Source: Magnetococcales bacterium
Lineage (GTDB): Bacteria > Pseudomonadota > Magnetococcia > Magnetococcales > UBA8363
DNA: 64,000 bases
Assembly: GCA_015228815.1 (NCBI GenBank)
Contig: JADGCV010000002.1
Coordinates: forward strand, 62,001-126,000
Direction: 5' to 3'
Shown here: positions 38,140 through 47,242 of the stretch, in pieces
Layout: each line of letters begins with the position of its first letter
Position numbering within the stretch: position 1 is the stretch's first letter
Notes under the pieces: model-generated
Told to the model about the DNA's origin: nothing
The model's input: only the letters and a program-made list of their open reading frames with translations
Database searches by the model: none
Position numbers and translations under genes: made by a program

Positions 38140-38967
38140 ATGGGTTCGTTGAGGAATGGATGGGTTGGGCGCGGGTTCGTGACGATGTTCGGGTGGGCAA
38201 TCGTGATGATCGTTCTTTCGGGATCGGTCGGATCGTTGTCCGCTGGGGAAAAAATTCTCAAGGCCGATTATCGCCCCCGTCCACCGGAGATGGTGGTTGC
38301 CGAGGGGGAAAAAATATCGGGGCCGCTCAAGGATATTCTCAATGAAGCCGCCGGAAAACTCGGCTATCGGGTGCTATGGCGGGTCGCGCCCTTTCCCTTG
38401 AGCCTTCATGACCTTGAAACCGGTCAGGTCGATATTGTCCCCCGGGTCATCCAGGCCCCCGAACGCGAGGCGTTCGTTTCGTTTCTGGGCCCGATCGGTT
38501 ACCAGGACAAGGATATTCAATTCCTGGTACACAAAGGAAAGGAAGGGACGATCCAATCCTACGATGATCTGAAAAAATGGGTCGTCGGCATCAAGCTGAA
38601 GACCGCCTATTTCGAAATGTTCGACAAGGACCCAACCCTCCGCAAGGAGACCGCGGCGGACGATCACAACCTTGCCCGAATGTTCATCGGCGGTCGTTTC
38701 GATACCGTGGCCCTTCTCGACCGTCAGGCCATGGAGGGGGTGTTGACCGGTCTGGGGTTCAAGGATTATTCCTTTGCCGACTATCGTTACCGGCAAAGAA
38801 TCGGCAATTATTTCGGCATGTCGAAAAAATCGCCCCATGCCGCTCTTTCTCCCCTGCTCAACGATACGCTCAAGGAAATGGCGTTGTCGGGACGGGTGAC
38901 CCAGTTGTATCGTTTGCATGGGGTCGAGCCTCCGTTGATTGAAGGCGTGACGCCAGGGGGAAAATAG
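38140..38967 (+). CDS. Periplasmic amino-acid-type solute-binding protein (SBP_bac_3)
   Basis: 275 residues; GGGGAG nine bases before the ATG. A membrane-type signal (FVTMFGWAIVMIVLSGSVGSLSAG) precedes the mature start KILKADYRPRPPEM. The core follows the family-3 binding protein pattern: GPLKDILNEAAGKLGYRVLW, DLETGQVDIVPRVIQAPEREAFVSFLGPIG, VHKGKEGTIQSYDDLKKWVVGIKLKTA, and a C-terminal RVTQLYRLHG. No ABC permease or ATPase is adjacent, so it may feed a distant transporter or a sensor. It follows the glycan unit by 126 bases. Confidence 0.82.
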   Translation: MGSLRNGWVGRGFVTMFGWAIVMIVLSGSVGSLSAGEKILKADYRPRPPEMVVAEGEKISGPLKDILNEAAGKLGYRVLWRVAPFPLSLHDLETGQVDIVPRVIQAPEREAFVSFLGPIGYQDKDIQFLVHKGKEGTIQSYDDLKKWVVGIKLKTAYFEMFDKDPTLRKETAADDHNLARMFIGGRFDTVALLDRQAMEGVLTGLGFKDYSFADYRYRQRIGNYFGMSKKSPHAALSPLLNDTLKEMALSGRVTQLYRLHGVEPPLIEGVTPGGK

Positions 38968-39018
38968 TACGGAGGGGGGGGAAACATGGGACAATGTTTC
39001 CGGAGGGTCCCTCCTGGT

Positions 39019-39708
39019 TTATTCCCAAAGTCCCGCTTTGTGCCATCCATGGATCACGGCCATGACCCCCATGATCACCACCAGCAGGGCTGCGGCACGT
39101 TGCAGAACCTGCCGAATCTTCGGTCCCATGAGGGTGATGATCCATCCCAATCCCAGGAGCGCCGGAAGCGTTCCGAGGCCAAAGGCAAGAAGGATGGATA
39201 ATCCGCCCGTGATCGACCCGGTGGCGAACGCCTTGGCCTGAAAGGCCCAATGCAATCCACATGGGAGAAGTCCGGTCAGGAGTCCCAGTGCGGCAGGCTT
39301 TTTCCAGGTGGAATGGATGTTTTTTTTCCCGAGCAGCCGTTCGTGCCACCCCCTGGCCCAGGAAAAACCGGGAACGGGGATGCCCCAGGTCTCCAGTCCC
39401 ATGAGGATCATCGTCCCTCCCGCCAATATCAGGGGGAGGGCCATGAAGGTGGGGGAACGTCCCAGGGTGGGGACCAGGGAACCCAGCCAGCCACTGAGTC
39501 CACCCAGAACGAGATAGGTGGAAAGACGCCCGCAACTGTAGAAAAAATGACGCATCATCAGGTCGATGGAACGTGCGGGAAGCCTGGAATGATCGTCGCG
39601 AGCGAAACTCAGGGCGGCAACCATGCCGCCGCACATGCCGATGCAATGGCCGCTCGCCAGCAGGGCCGTCACGAAGGTCAGCCACAGGTCGATGGGGGTT
39701 GCGGACAT
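39019..39708 (-). CDS. TauE/SafE-UreH-like membrane protein linked to cbb3 assembly
   Basis: 229 residues from ATG 39708, with GGGAG eight bases upstream. There are six predicted membrane helices. The family motif GHCIGMCGG is near the N-terminus and GLLTGLLPCG in the second half; both cysteine motifs suit metal handling. Members annotated as sulfite exporter TauE/SafE or UreH-like often sit beside ccoI-ccoS. Here the gene is divergent from ccoI with 53 bases between starts, so a role in copper supply to the oxidase is plausible but inferred. Confidence 0.85.
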   Translation of the reverse strand: MSATPIDLWLTFVTALLASGHCIGMCGGMVAALSFARDDHSRLPARSIDLMMRHFFYSCGRLSTYLVLGGLSGWLGSLVPTLGRSPTFMALPLILAGGTMILMGLETWGIPVPGFSWARGWHERLLGKKNIHSTWKKPAALGLLTGLLPCGLHWAFQAKAFATGSITGGLSILLAFGLGTLPALLGLGWIITLMGPKIRQVLQRAAALLVVIMGVMAVIHGWHKAGLWE

Positions 39709-39761
39709 CGTTGTCACTCCCGGATGGTCAAGGTGGTGGAATCGGTGCATGAACCAAAAGG

Positions 39762-42251
39762 ATGGAACCGTTGTCCGATCATGGCGATGAGGCATGTTAC
39801 CACTGCGGATTGACCGCCGGGGAGGGGAAAGCCATTCATCAGGATGGCAGGATGTTCTGTTGTCAGGGATGTCTCGGGGCCTTTCGCTTGATTCATGGTC
39901 TGGGGCTTGGCGCCTATTATGACCGTCGGACCGGGGGGGGTACCGGTTTGCTTGTGGGGGAGGGGGTCGATTCGGCGGTTTATGACGATTCCGAGTTCCA
40001 AAAGGAAATGGTGCGCGACCTTCCCGGAGGAGATCGGGAGGTCCATCTGCTCCTGGAAGGGATCCATTGCGCCGCCTGCGTCTGGTTGAACGAGCAGGTC
40101 CTGCGCCGAATACCTGGTGTCCTCGAAGCCCATGTCAATTTTGCCGATTTTCGGGCGACTGTCCGTTGGCATCCGGAAACGACCACTCTGGGTCATTTGA
40201 TCGACGCCATTCAGCGGGTTGGCTACAAGGCGCATCCGTATGATCCCCGGAGGGTCGAGGAATCGCATCGGCGGCGGGATCGCTCATTGTTGATTCGCTT
40301 GGGGGTTGCCGGTTTCGGTGCCGCCAATGTCATGTTCATCGCCGTTGCCTTGTATGCGGGGACATTCCAGGGAATGGAGACGCGATACGAAACCTTCTTC
40401 CATTGGGTATCCCTGTTGATTGCCTGTCCGGTGGTGTTCTATTCGGGAAGTGTTTTTTTTCATGGCGCCTGGCAGGGGATCCGGGCTGGACGATTGACGA
40501 TGGATTTTTCCATTGCCCTGGGGGCCACGGTCACCTTCCTTGCAAGCGTCGTGGCGACCTGGGGTGGTCCGGGCGCAGTCTATTTCGATTCGGTCACCCT
40601 TTTCATTTTCGTGCTTCTTCTGGGGCGCACCCTTGAATCGACCGCCCGGCGCAAGGCGGCGGGTGCCGCGGAACGATTGACCCGATTTCAACCCGAAACC
40701 GTCCAGGTCCTTCGGGAGGGGGTGGAACAGCGGCTGCCGCTCCGCCAGGTTCGGGTGGACGATGAAGTGGTGATCCGGCCTGGTGAACGGATCGCCGTGG
40801 ATGGTTGGATCCTCCGTGGACGAACGACCGTGGATGAATCCATGTTGACGGGTGAGGCGGAAGCGGTGGTCAAGGTTCCAGGATCGGCGGTGATTGGTGG
40901 CACCATGAACGTGGATGGCGGCATTCATGTCCGGGTGCGTCGCGTGGGCGGGGAGACGACTTTGGCGCGAATTCTCCAAACCGTCACCGCGGCCCAAAGC
41001 AGCCGCACTCTGGTCCACCCCCTGGCCGACAGAGTCGCCGCCTGGCTGGTCGGAGGGGTGGTGTTCCTGTCTTTTGTGACCTTTGTCTATTGGTGGCCAA
41101 GGGACCCGGACCAGGCCCTGCCCAACGCGGTTGCACTTTTGATCATCACCTGCCCGTGCGCCCTGGGCCTGGCGACACCCGCGGCCATGCTCGTTGCCTG
41201 CGGCAATGCGGCGCGCGGGGGGATGCTCATTCGCGATCCGGGAACGCTGGAACGGCTTGCCCGAATCCAACAGGTCGTTCTTGACAAGACCGGCGTCGTC
41301 ACCGAAGGAAAGCCAAGGTTGACCCGATCCCTTCCCGCGACCGAAAACGGCATCGATCATCGGACACTCTTGCGGCGTGTCGCCGCGGTCGAACGCTATT
41401 CGGAACATCCCCTGGGTCAGGCCGTGATGCGGGCATTTGCCGAACAGGAACTGGAACGACTCCCGGAGGCCGAAAATCCCCGTATTGAACCCGGTCTGGG
41501 CCTCTTGGCCCGGGTGGAAGGGGAAATGACGCGGGTGGGACGGCCTGAATTCGCCTTTGCCGGGGATCGGGAGGACCGTATCGAAATTCCCGTGGACGAT
41601 TCGGGACAACCTGTGACCTGGGTCGCTTGTACCGTGGAAGGAACGCCGTGGGGGTGGCTCGGATTCCTGGACCCGATTCGCGCCGATGCCGTGGCTACGG
41701 TTCGTTTTCTCAAGGAACAGGGGTTGATTGTTTCTTTGCTTTCCGGCGACCGGCAGGCGTCGGTTTCCTGGACCGCCGACAGGGTGGGCATTGCCATGGC
41801 GGTGGGGGGGGTGTTGCCCGAGGAAAAACAGCAGGTCATTCGCGCCTTGCGGCAGGAGGGGATCCGGGTGGCGATGGTGGGTGATGGCGTCAATGACGCC
41901 CCGGCACTGGCGCTTGCCGATGTGAGTCTGGCGGTCGATCGCGCCGCCGATCTTTCACGGGCCACGAGTGATGTGATTCTGCTCGATCCCGGCCTTTCTT
42001 CCGTGGCACATTTGTTTGCCATGGCCCGGCAGACCCTGCGCATCATTCGGCAAAACCTGTTTTTTTCGTTGGCATATAATGTGGTGACCATTCCATTGGC
42101 GGTTGCCGGCTGGGTCAGTCCCATCGTCGCCGCCATCGCCATGCCCGTTTCAAGTCTGGTGGTTGTGGCCAATGCCCTTCGTCTGCGTGGCAAGGGATCG
42201 GGTGATGGAGGGGATGGCGGCATTTTTTCTCCAGGGAGTTTTCATGGATAG
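39762..42251 (+). CDS. ccoI: Copper-translocating P-type ATPase of cbb3 oxidase assembly (CcoI/FixI type)
   Basis: 829 residues. The N-terminus is Cys-rich (ACYHCG, Cys12/15; CCQGC, Cys33/34/37), followed by a heavy-metal-associated domain with GIHCAACVW (Cys103/106). The ATPase core has TGEAEAV, the metal-channel motif TCPCALGLATP, the phosphorylation site DKTG, a HP motif in SEHPLGQAV and GDGVNDAPALA. CcoI-type pumps move Cu(I) for the CuB site of cbb3 oxidase. ATG 39762 abuts AAAAGG; TTG 39771, with AAGGA eight bases upstream, is an equally good start. ccoS overlaps its end. Confidence 0.93.
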   Translation: MEPLSDHGDEACYHCGLTAGEGKAIHQDGRMFCCQGCLGAFRLIHGLGLGAYYDRRTGGGTGLLVGEGVDSAVYDDSEFQKEMVRDLPGGDREVHLLLEGIHCAACVWLNEQVLRRIPGVLEAHVNFADFRATVRWHPETTTLGHLIDAIQRVGYKAHPYDPRRVEESHRRRDRSLLIRLGVAGFGAANVMFIAVALYAGTFQGMETRYETFFHWVSLLIACPVVFYSGSVFFHGAWQGIRAGRLTMDFSIALGATVTFLASVVATWGGPGAVYFDSVTLFIFVLLLGRTLESTARRKAAGAAERLTRFQPETVQVLREGVEQRLPLRQVRVDDEVVIRPGERIAVDGWILRGRTTVDESMLTGEAEAVVKVPGSAVIGGTMNVDGGIHVRVRRVGGETTLARILQTVTAAQSSRTLVHPLADRVAAWLVGGVVFLSFVTFVYWWPRDPDQALPNAVALLIITCPCALGLATPAAMLVACGNAARGGMLIRDPGTLERLARIQQVVLDKTGVVTEGKPRLTRSLPATENGIDHRTLLRRVAAVERYSEHPLGQAVMRAFAEQELERLPEAENPRIEPGLGLLARVEGEMTRVGRPEFAFAGDREDRIEIPVDDSGQPVTWVACTVEGTPWGWLGFLDPIRADAVATVRFLKEQGLIVSLLSGDRQASVSWTADRVGIAMAVGGVLPEEKQQVIRALRQEGIRVAMVGDGVNDAPALALADVSLAVDRAADLSRATSDVILLDPGLSSVAHLFAMARQTLRIIRQNLFFSLAYNVVTIPLAVAGWVSPIVAAIAMPVSSLVVVANALRLRGKGSGDGGDGGIFSPGSFHG

Positions 42252-42444
42252 TGTTTTCATACTGTTGCCCATTGCCCTGATCCTCGGCGCCATCGGCCTG
42301 ATGTGGATGATCTGGGGGGTCCGGACGGGTCAATTCGATGACATGGAAGGTCCGGCCCACCGCATCCTGTTTGATGATGACGCGGACATGATTCCCGGGA
42401 CCGCGCATGATGAAACAAGGAACGTAGACGTGCGAAAAAAATAG
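42244..42444 (+). CDS. ccoS: cbb3 oxidase maturation protein CcoS
   Basis: 66 residues; GGGAG five bases before ATG 42244, which overlaps the ccoI stop by eight bases. It has one N-terminal membrane helix (VFILLPIALILGAIGLMWMIWGV), then the CcoS signature RTGQFDDMEGPAHRILFDDD. It is required for heme and copper insertion into cbb3 oxidase in other bacteria. It forms one unit with ccoI. Confidence 0.93.
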   Translation: MDSVFILLPIALILGAIGLMWMIWGVRTGQFDDMEGPAHRILFDDDADMIPGTAHDETRNVDVRKK

Positions 42445-42457
42445 AAGGTGGCGTATC

Positions 42458-43348
42458 ATGAACTATTTCCTTGATGAGCCGTGGGTGACCCTGCTGGCAC
42501 GGTCAGGGTCGATCCATCGTCCCCTGGAATTGAAGGTCGCCGGCCTTTCGGTGTGGGTGGGAGAATATCGCAATGCGCGTCAACGGAAATGGCAGTTGTA
42601 TGGCGCCTGGGAGGAGGACGGGGCAGAGGCGTGGTTGGAGGAACTGTTTGCCCTGGGACGACATCATGGCGTATTTCAGATTGAATGCGCGTTCAACATG
42701 GCGCGTTGGACCGATGATCGGCTGTTGGCGCGTCTGGGGGCCAGGATCACCGACGAGTTTGGCACCAGTGTCGTGGATCTGGGCCGGGAGGAGCGCCAGT
42801 TATGGTCTGGACTTCATGGCAAGCATCGCAACATGGTCAATCGGGCCCGACGTGAGGCGATTCAGGTTCGTTCCACGTTGGATGTCCATGAGTTCATCAC
42901 GCTCATGGACAGGTCTTATGCCAAGGGGGACATGAAAAATCCTTTCCCTCGGGAATATCTGCGATCATTGCTGTCCCTGGCGGGACCGCGTTTGCTGACC
43001 ATGGGGGCCTATTCGGACCGTGGTTTGGAAGCCGGGGCCATTGTGCCATTGGATGCGCAACGGGGTTATTATTTGCATGGGGCGACACTTCCCGACGGTG
43101 TTCCCGGTGCGGCCCAATGGCTCCATTGGGAGGTGATGCTGGAACTGAAACGGCGTCAGGTCGCCGTTTATGATCTGGGAGGGGTGCGTCGCGCCACCGA
43201 TAACCCGCGACTTCAAGGTATTTTTCAGTTCAAGGAACGTTTTGGCGGTCGGTTTCAACCCTGTTGGTATTGGTATCGGGTCATTCATCCGGGGAGAAAG
43301 TGGTTTCATGACCTGGTGACGCGGTTGCGGGTCGGGAAAACCGCATGA
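42458..43348 (+). CDS. FemAB/GNAT-fold aminoacyl- or acyltransferase-like protein
   Basis: 296 residues. The pattern fits FemABX/lipid II-type transferases: SVVDLGREERQLWSGLHGKHRNMVNRA, then EYLRSLLSLAG, GYYLHGATLP, AAQWLHWEVMLELKRRQVAVYDLGGV and the C-terminal IFQFKERFGGRFQPCWYWY. Related proteins add amino acids to peptidoglycan cross-bridges or attach them to polysaccharides. It begins 13 bases after ccoS, so it may be on the same transcript, although no link to oxidase assembly is known. The substrate is not identified. Confidence 0.82.
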   Translation: MNYFLDEPWVTLLARSGSIHRPLELKVAGLSVWVGEYRNARQRKWQLYGAWEEDGAEAWLEELFALGRHHGVFQIECAFNMARWTDDRLLARLGARITDEFGTSVVDLGREERQLWSGLHGKHRNMVNRARREAIQVRSTLDVHEFITLMDRSYAKGDMKNPFPREYLRSLLSLAGPRLLTMGAYSDRGLEAGAIVPLDAQRGYYLHGATLPDGVPGAAQWLHWEVMLELKRRQVAVYDLGGVRRATDNPRLQGIFQFKERFGGRFQPCWYWYRVIHPGRKWFHDLVTRLRVGKTA

Positions 43349-43398
43349 AACAAACGGAGATTTCCCTGCGGTGAACGGTTCTGAACGTTGGTCGCGGA

Positions 43399-44586
43399 TC
43401 AGACGCAGCGATCGAGAATTTCCGTGAGTTCGGAATCCTCCAGAGGGATCGGATTGGTTTTCATGCTGGATCCGCGACTGTCGGCAACGATTGGGGGCCA
43501 ATGGGAAGAATCAAGGCCAAAACGCCCCAGTCCTGGCAGGGCCAGGGTTTCCTTCCAGGAACGAAGCCTGGCCACAAGTCCAGCCAGGGCCTGGTCACGG
43601 GGATCACTACGTCCCGAAAGCAGATTACCTGTCCGGGCATAGCGATCCAGGGCGCCAGAATCAGGTTGGCGCCGACGCAGGGCCTCGATATTGATCGCGG
43701 TCGTCTCCGCCAGAAGGGTGCCGCATGCCACACCGTGGGGAATGGGAATCCGTGCGCCAAGGGCCGCGGCCAATCCATGAACCGCTCCCAGTCCTGTCTG
43801 TGCCAGACAGATGCCCGACATGAGCGACGCATAGGCCATGGCGGCCCGTCCCTGAGGATCGCCCCCACGGGAACGCCAGAAGGGAAGAAAATGATCCTTG
43901 AAGGACTCCATTCCCGACCAGGCAAGGGTATCGGTCATGGGATTGGTCCGGGTCGAGGTGAAGGATTCGAGCAATTGGGTCAGAGCGTCCATGCCGTTGG
44001 CGGCAAGAAGCGCATCCGGCGCCCCTTGCAGAAGATCGGGATCGACCACCGCCACCGCCGCCACCAGTCTGTCGTCACGAAAGGATTTCTTGAATCCTTC
44101 CGGCCCCCGACGGCTGAGGACGGCATTTTTGGTTGCCTCGCTGCCGGTTCCCGCAGTCGTTGGCACCGCGATCAGGGGAATCGCCGGTCCTTCATAGCGA
44201 CAACCGCGTCCCACCCCCTCCAGAAAATCGAGCACGGACCGACCCGAGGCGATCAAACCGGCAATGGCCTTGCCTCCATCGAGGACACTGCCGCCGCCAA
44301 TGGCTAAAACACAATCGATTCCATCGGTTCCATGGCGCTTGACGACCTCGTCCACGAGTTCCGGCGAGGGTTCGTCCTCGATCACCACCCGCTGCCACGC
44401 GCCGCCTCCCGATTCGATGGCCGCCACCACTCGCGCCAGATGTCCTCCCGATTCCAGGGATCGACCGCCAGTCACCAACAGCAGGTTGCGGCCATGACCG
44501 AGCGCGTGCCCCACCGAACGGAGCAACGCCCCCGGTCCAAAGTCGATCCTGGGAAGGGCGGCAATGGCGAATTCACCGACGTGCAT
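43399..44586 (-). CDS. Iron-containing alcohol dehydrogenase family protein
   Basis: 395 residues, group III alcohol dehydrogenase. The NAD motif is GGGSVLDGGKA (97-107), with PTTAGTGSEAT (142-152). The metal site reads Asp200 (GMDALTQ), Gln204, His270 (GAVHGLAAALG) and His284 (IPHGVACG). The second ligand, normally His, is Gln, a variant known in some subfamilies. Substrate could be an aldehyde, an alcohol or a phosphonate-derived aldehyde. It ends a three-gene minus-strand unit (hydrolase, LsrG-like, dehydrogenase), with three bases to the preceding gene. Confidence 0.9.
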   Translation of the reverse strand: MHVGEFAIAALPRIDFGPGALLRSVGHALGHGRNLLLVTGGRSLESGGHLARVVAAIESGGGAWQRVVIEDEPSPELVDEVVKRHGTDGIDCVLAIGGGSVLDGGKAIAGLIASGRSVLDFLEGVGRGCRYEGPAIPLIAVPTTAGTGSEATKNAVLSRRGPEGFKKSFRDDRLVAAVAVVDPDLLQGAPDALLAANGMDALTQLLESFTSTRTNPMTDTLAWSGMESFKDHFLPFWRSRGGDPQGRAAMAYASLMSGICLAQTGLGAVHGLAAALGARIPIPHGVACGTLLAETTAINIEALRRRQPDSGALDRYARTGNLLSGRSDPRDQALAGLVARLRSWKETLALPGLGRFGLDSSHWPPIVADSRGSSMKTNPIPLEDSELTEILDRCV

Positions 44587-44589
44587 GGA

Positions 44590-44886
44590 CTAGATCTCCG
44601 GGAAAATGCCGATGTAGGGAACGCCATGTCGCGGTTCGGCCATCATCGTCGCGACCGTATCGCGCCAGGCGGCATAGTGCGCCGTCTCCTTGTGTGCCCG
44701 GGCATCGTCCGGGGTCCGATAGACCTCGTACAGATAGAACCGGTTACCGTCCTCGGAATCCCCGAGGACATCGAAGCGCAGATTTCCTGGTTCCTTGATG
44801 GACCGCTCATGATTGACTCGGGTCGCCTCGATGAAGGCATCGACCTGTTCCGGTTTGACATGAACATGAACCAAAGTGACATGCAT
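44590..44886 (-). CDS. LsrG-like antibiotic-biosynthesis-monooxygenase-fold protein
   Basis: 98 residues, a single ABM ferredoxin-like domain. It closely follows the LsrG layout recalled from E. coli: MHVTLVHVHV at the start, GNLRFDVLGD in the middle, RFYLYEVYRTPDDA and AHKETAHY later. LsrG acts on phosphorylated autoinducer-2 breakdown products; other ABM proteins are cofactor-free monooxygenases. There are no lsrK, lsrF or lsr transporter genes here. It lies in a unit with an alpha/beta hydrolase and an iron-containing dehydrogenase. Confidence 0.82.
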   Translation of the reverse strand: MHVTLVHVHVKPEQVDAFIEATRVNHERSIKEPGNLRFDVLGDSEDGNRFYLYEVYRTPDDARAHKETAHYAAWRDTVATMMAEPRHGVPYIGIFPEI

Positions 44887-44930
44887 CGAACGCTCCTTGA
44901 TGGAAGACCGGCGGTTTTGGGTGCGCCGTT

Positions 44931-45743
44931 TCAGGCCGGAGTATCGACAAATTGTGATTCCAGCCAGGCGAGCAGGTTTCCGGCCGATTCCTGCCAGCCC
45001 GGTTCGAGCATCATGGCATGGGCCGTTTTTTTCAGGATGACTGCCTTGGTTCCGTAGTAGAAGGCGGTCCAGCGAACGTCGGTTTCGGGAACGAACATGT
45101 CCTCGTCGCCGCCAATCACCAGGATCTTGTCGTTTTTGCCACTGCCGGGAAGGGGGGCCAGTGGCGGCCAGCCCATGAGTTCCATGCTGGCCATGATGGG
45201 AGGTTCACCCACCCGGCTCAGAAAATCCAGAAAAACCGAATCGGGTACCGCCTCGGAAAAGACCATCTTGCGCACCACCCCGGGATCCATCGTCGCCACC
45301 CCCCAGGTCATGATGGCGGCCAGCTTGGTCCAAAGCAGCGGATTCATCACCATGGTTCGCCAGGAAGCGATTCCCAGTCCATAGGGGGGAACGGAGGCCA
45401 TCAATACCATGCCTTTCCCCGCGCCACCCGTCTGGAAATATTTTTGCACCACGCCTCCACCGAAGGAATGGCCAATCACGACCGTCGGGCGATTGATGGA
45501 GGCATGGGCCTTGCGGACATCATCGACATATTCCTGAAGATGATTGAAACGCACCGGGGTCGATGAAGGGCTTTTTCCGTGCCCCCTCAGGCTGACCGCA
45601 TGGCAACGGTATCCATGCCGTGCGAAAAAGGGGAGAAAATGCCGCTCCCACACCCACGCCCCGACACAAATGCCATGGACGAACAACAAATCGACCGGCT
45701 TTGACACGCCTGTCGGTTCATGGGTCACCAGTTCCAGATTCAT
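44931..45743 (-). CDS. Alpha/beta-hydrolase
   Basis: 270 residues from ATG 45743, with GGAG eight bases upstream. The fold is clear: LLFVHGICVGAWVWERHFLPFFA (oxyanion loop HGI), SLRGHGKSPS, the nucleophile elbow IGHSFGGG, the acid in VIGGDEDMFVPETDV and the catalytic His in KKTAHAMMLEPGW. There is no signal peptide. It is the first gene of the unit with the LsrG-like and iron-dehydrogenase genes, suggesting a small-molecule catabolic route. Substrate unknown. Confidence 0.9.
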   Translation of the reverse strand: MNLELVTHEPTGVSKPVDLLFVHGICVGAWVWERHFLPFFARHGYRCHAVSLRGHGKSPSSTPVRFNHLQEYVDDVRKAHASINRPTVVIGHSFGGGVVQKYFQTGGAGKGMVLMASVPPYGLGIASWRTMVMNPLLWTKLAAIMTWGVATMDPGVVRKMVFSEAVPDSVFLDFLSRVGEPPIMASMELMGWPPLAPLPGSGKNDKILVIGGDEDMFVPETDVRWTAFYYGTKAVILKKTAHAMMLEPGWQESAGNLLAWLESQFVDTPA

Positions 45744-45896
45744 GACGTTCTCTCCAACTCCTTTTTCACGCACACATGGTCCCCAGGCGTTTCATGTCGC
45801 TCCGCCGTTTAAAACTTTGGGGCTTTGCCCCCCGGATGCCACCAGGAAGGAGACACCGACCCCGGATCCATCCACACGCACGATCTGTTGTACATG

Positions 45897-46841
45897 TCAA
45901 CAGCCTCGATCATCGGCAAATCGATACGACAGAATTCGATAGGCCAGTCGCGCGGCCAGAAAATCGCAGGCATGCAATCCCGGCACCGGGGCGAGTTCAA
46001 CGATGTCGGCCCCAAGAACCCTGGATTCCCGCATGGCCATTCGCAGCAGCGGCATGACATCGTCCCAGAAGAGTCCACCCGGTTCGGGGGTTCCGGTAGC
46101 CGGCATCAGGCTGCTGTCGAAGGCATCGAGGTCGAAGGAAAGATAGACCGGACGTCCCTGGATCAGTTGTCGAACCTGTTCGATGATTTCCGGTCCTTTT
46201 CCTTCGTGGGCCCAGAAGATTTTGATCCGGCGCCGTTCCCGTTCGTAATACGCCGCCTCGGAACGGGAAATGTTGCGAATTCCGATGCTGACGACCTGAA
46301 TTCCGGGATGATCGAGGCAACGGCGCAACGCCGAGGCATGGGAATGGTGTTCTCCCAGGTAGCCATCACGCAGGTCGGCGTGGGCGTCAAAGTGCAGGAT
46401 GACAAGGTCGGGATGGCGTTGGACAAAGGGGATGATCGCCCCCGGAGTCAAAGAATGTTCTCCGCCCAGGATCAATGGAAAATAACCCTGCGTCAATGCC
46501 TGTTCCACCCGCCTGCCGAGCAGGGCGAGCGCGGCGCCGATTTCGCCGGGAACGGGTTCCCCTGCCCAGGTCCACAGGCCGAAATGGTCGCAGGCTTCGG
46601 TCCAGAGTTCGCAGTCGAAGGTTTCGACCTCACGGGAGGCCTCGATGATCGCCCGAGGTCCTCCGGACGTGCCCCGGCCATAGGAAACACTCGCTTCCAG
46701 CCCGAACGGCATCACCAGGGCCCGGCATGCGTCACCGCCCCTGGAATCCTGGGAGTCATCGGCCAAACCGAGGAAACCCAGAGAGGGCGGCAAAAGGATT
46801 AAATCATTCTCCGTCCTCTCGGATGTCTGGAGTTTTTCCAT
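45897..46841 (-). CDS. speB: Agmatinase / ureohydrolase family protein
   Basis: 314 residues. The binuclear manganese site is intact: GGEHSLTPG, HFDAHADLRDGYLG, SFDLDAFDSS and TGTPEPGGL. The N-terminus GLEASVSYGRGTSGGPRAI is typical of agmatinases rather than arginases, so the likely reaction is agmatine to putrescine plus urea. The start is placed at ATG 46841 by similarity, because no strong ribosome site precedes it. No speA is adjacent. Guanidinobutyrase or another ureohydrolase remains possible. Confidence 0.85.
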   Translation of the reverse strand: MEKLQTSERTENDLILLPPSLGFLGLADDSQDSRGGDACRALVMPFGLEASVSYGRGTSGGPRAIIEASREVETFDCELWTEACDHFGLWTWAGEPVPGEIGAALALLGRRVEQALTQGYFPLILGGEHSLTPGAIIPFVQRHPDLVILHFDAHADLRDGYLGEHHSHASALRRCLDHPGIQVVSIGIRNISRSEAAYYERERRRIKIFWAHEGKGPEIIEQVRQLIQGRPVYLSFDLDAFDSSLMPATGTPEPGGLFWDDVMPLLRMAMRESRVLGADIVELAPVPGLHACDFLAARLAYRILSYRFADDRGC

Positions 46842-46933
46842 TTTCTGGCCCCGGTTCTTGAATTGTGCGCCATGTTTCGTCGGGGAGGATAGGTGATGAC
46901 GTGAAGATCGGCAACGGAAAACAACCCCATGGC

Positions 46934-47233
46934 TCAAGAAATTGTGCGAAGAGCTCCATTGAAACGGAACCCTTCCAATGCGTTAGAAAGAGGCTTTCCT
47001 TTGCCTCCGGCGTCCATTTGACCTTCATACAGGCTCCACTTGGCGAAGAAGTCATTGACCTCATCGGTCGCATCCTCTCCTCGCACGCTCTGCTCCTGAG
47101 ACTTTGCGAGGCGGCGAGCAATCAATTGTTGTTCCAGGGCCGCCTGGGTTGCCAGTGCAACAAGATCATTGGCAGTGTCTTTTTCCCTGGATTGTTGGAC
47201 AGGCAGGATCGGAGAATGAATGATCATGTCCAT
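46934..47233 (-). CDS. Conserved-looking hypothetical protein, 99 residues
   Basis: 99 residues beginning MDMIIHSPILPVQQSREKD, with a perfect AAGGAGG nine bases before ATG 47233. It is mostly helical and charged (DLVALATQAALEQQLIARRLAKSQEQS), followed by WSLYEGQMDAGGKGKPLSNALEGFRFNGALRTIS. No signal peptide or membrane helix; I recognise no family. The ribosome site lies in the 3' arm of a perfect hairpin in the leader (47243-47282), so translation may be switched. It sits downstream of ccoGHQ on the same strand, 98 bases after ccoQ, and may share that transcript. Confidence 0.65.
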   Translation of the reverse strand: MDMIIHSPILPVQQSREKDTANDLVALATQAALEQQLIARRLAKSQEQSVRGEDATDEVNDFFAKWSLYEGQMDAGGKGKPLSNALEGFRFNGALRTIS

Positions 47234-47242
47234 TATTTTGGC

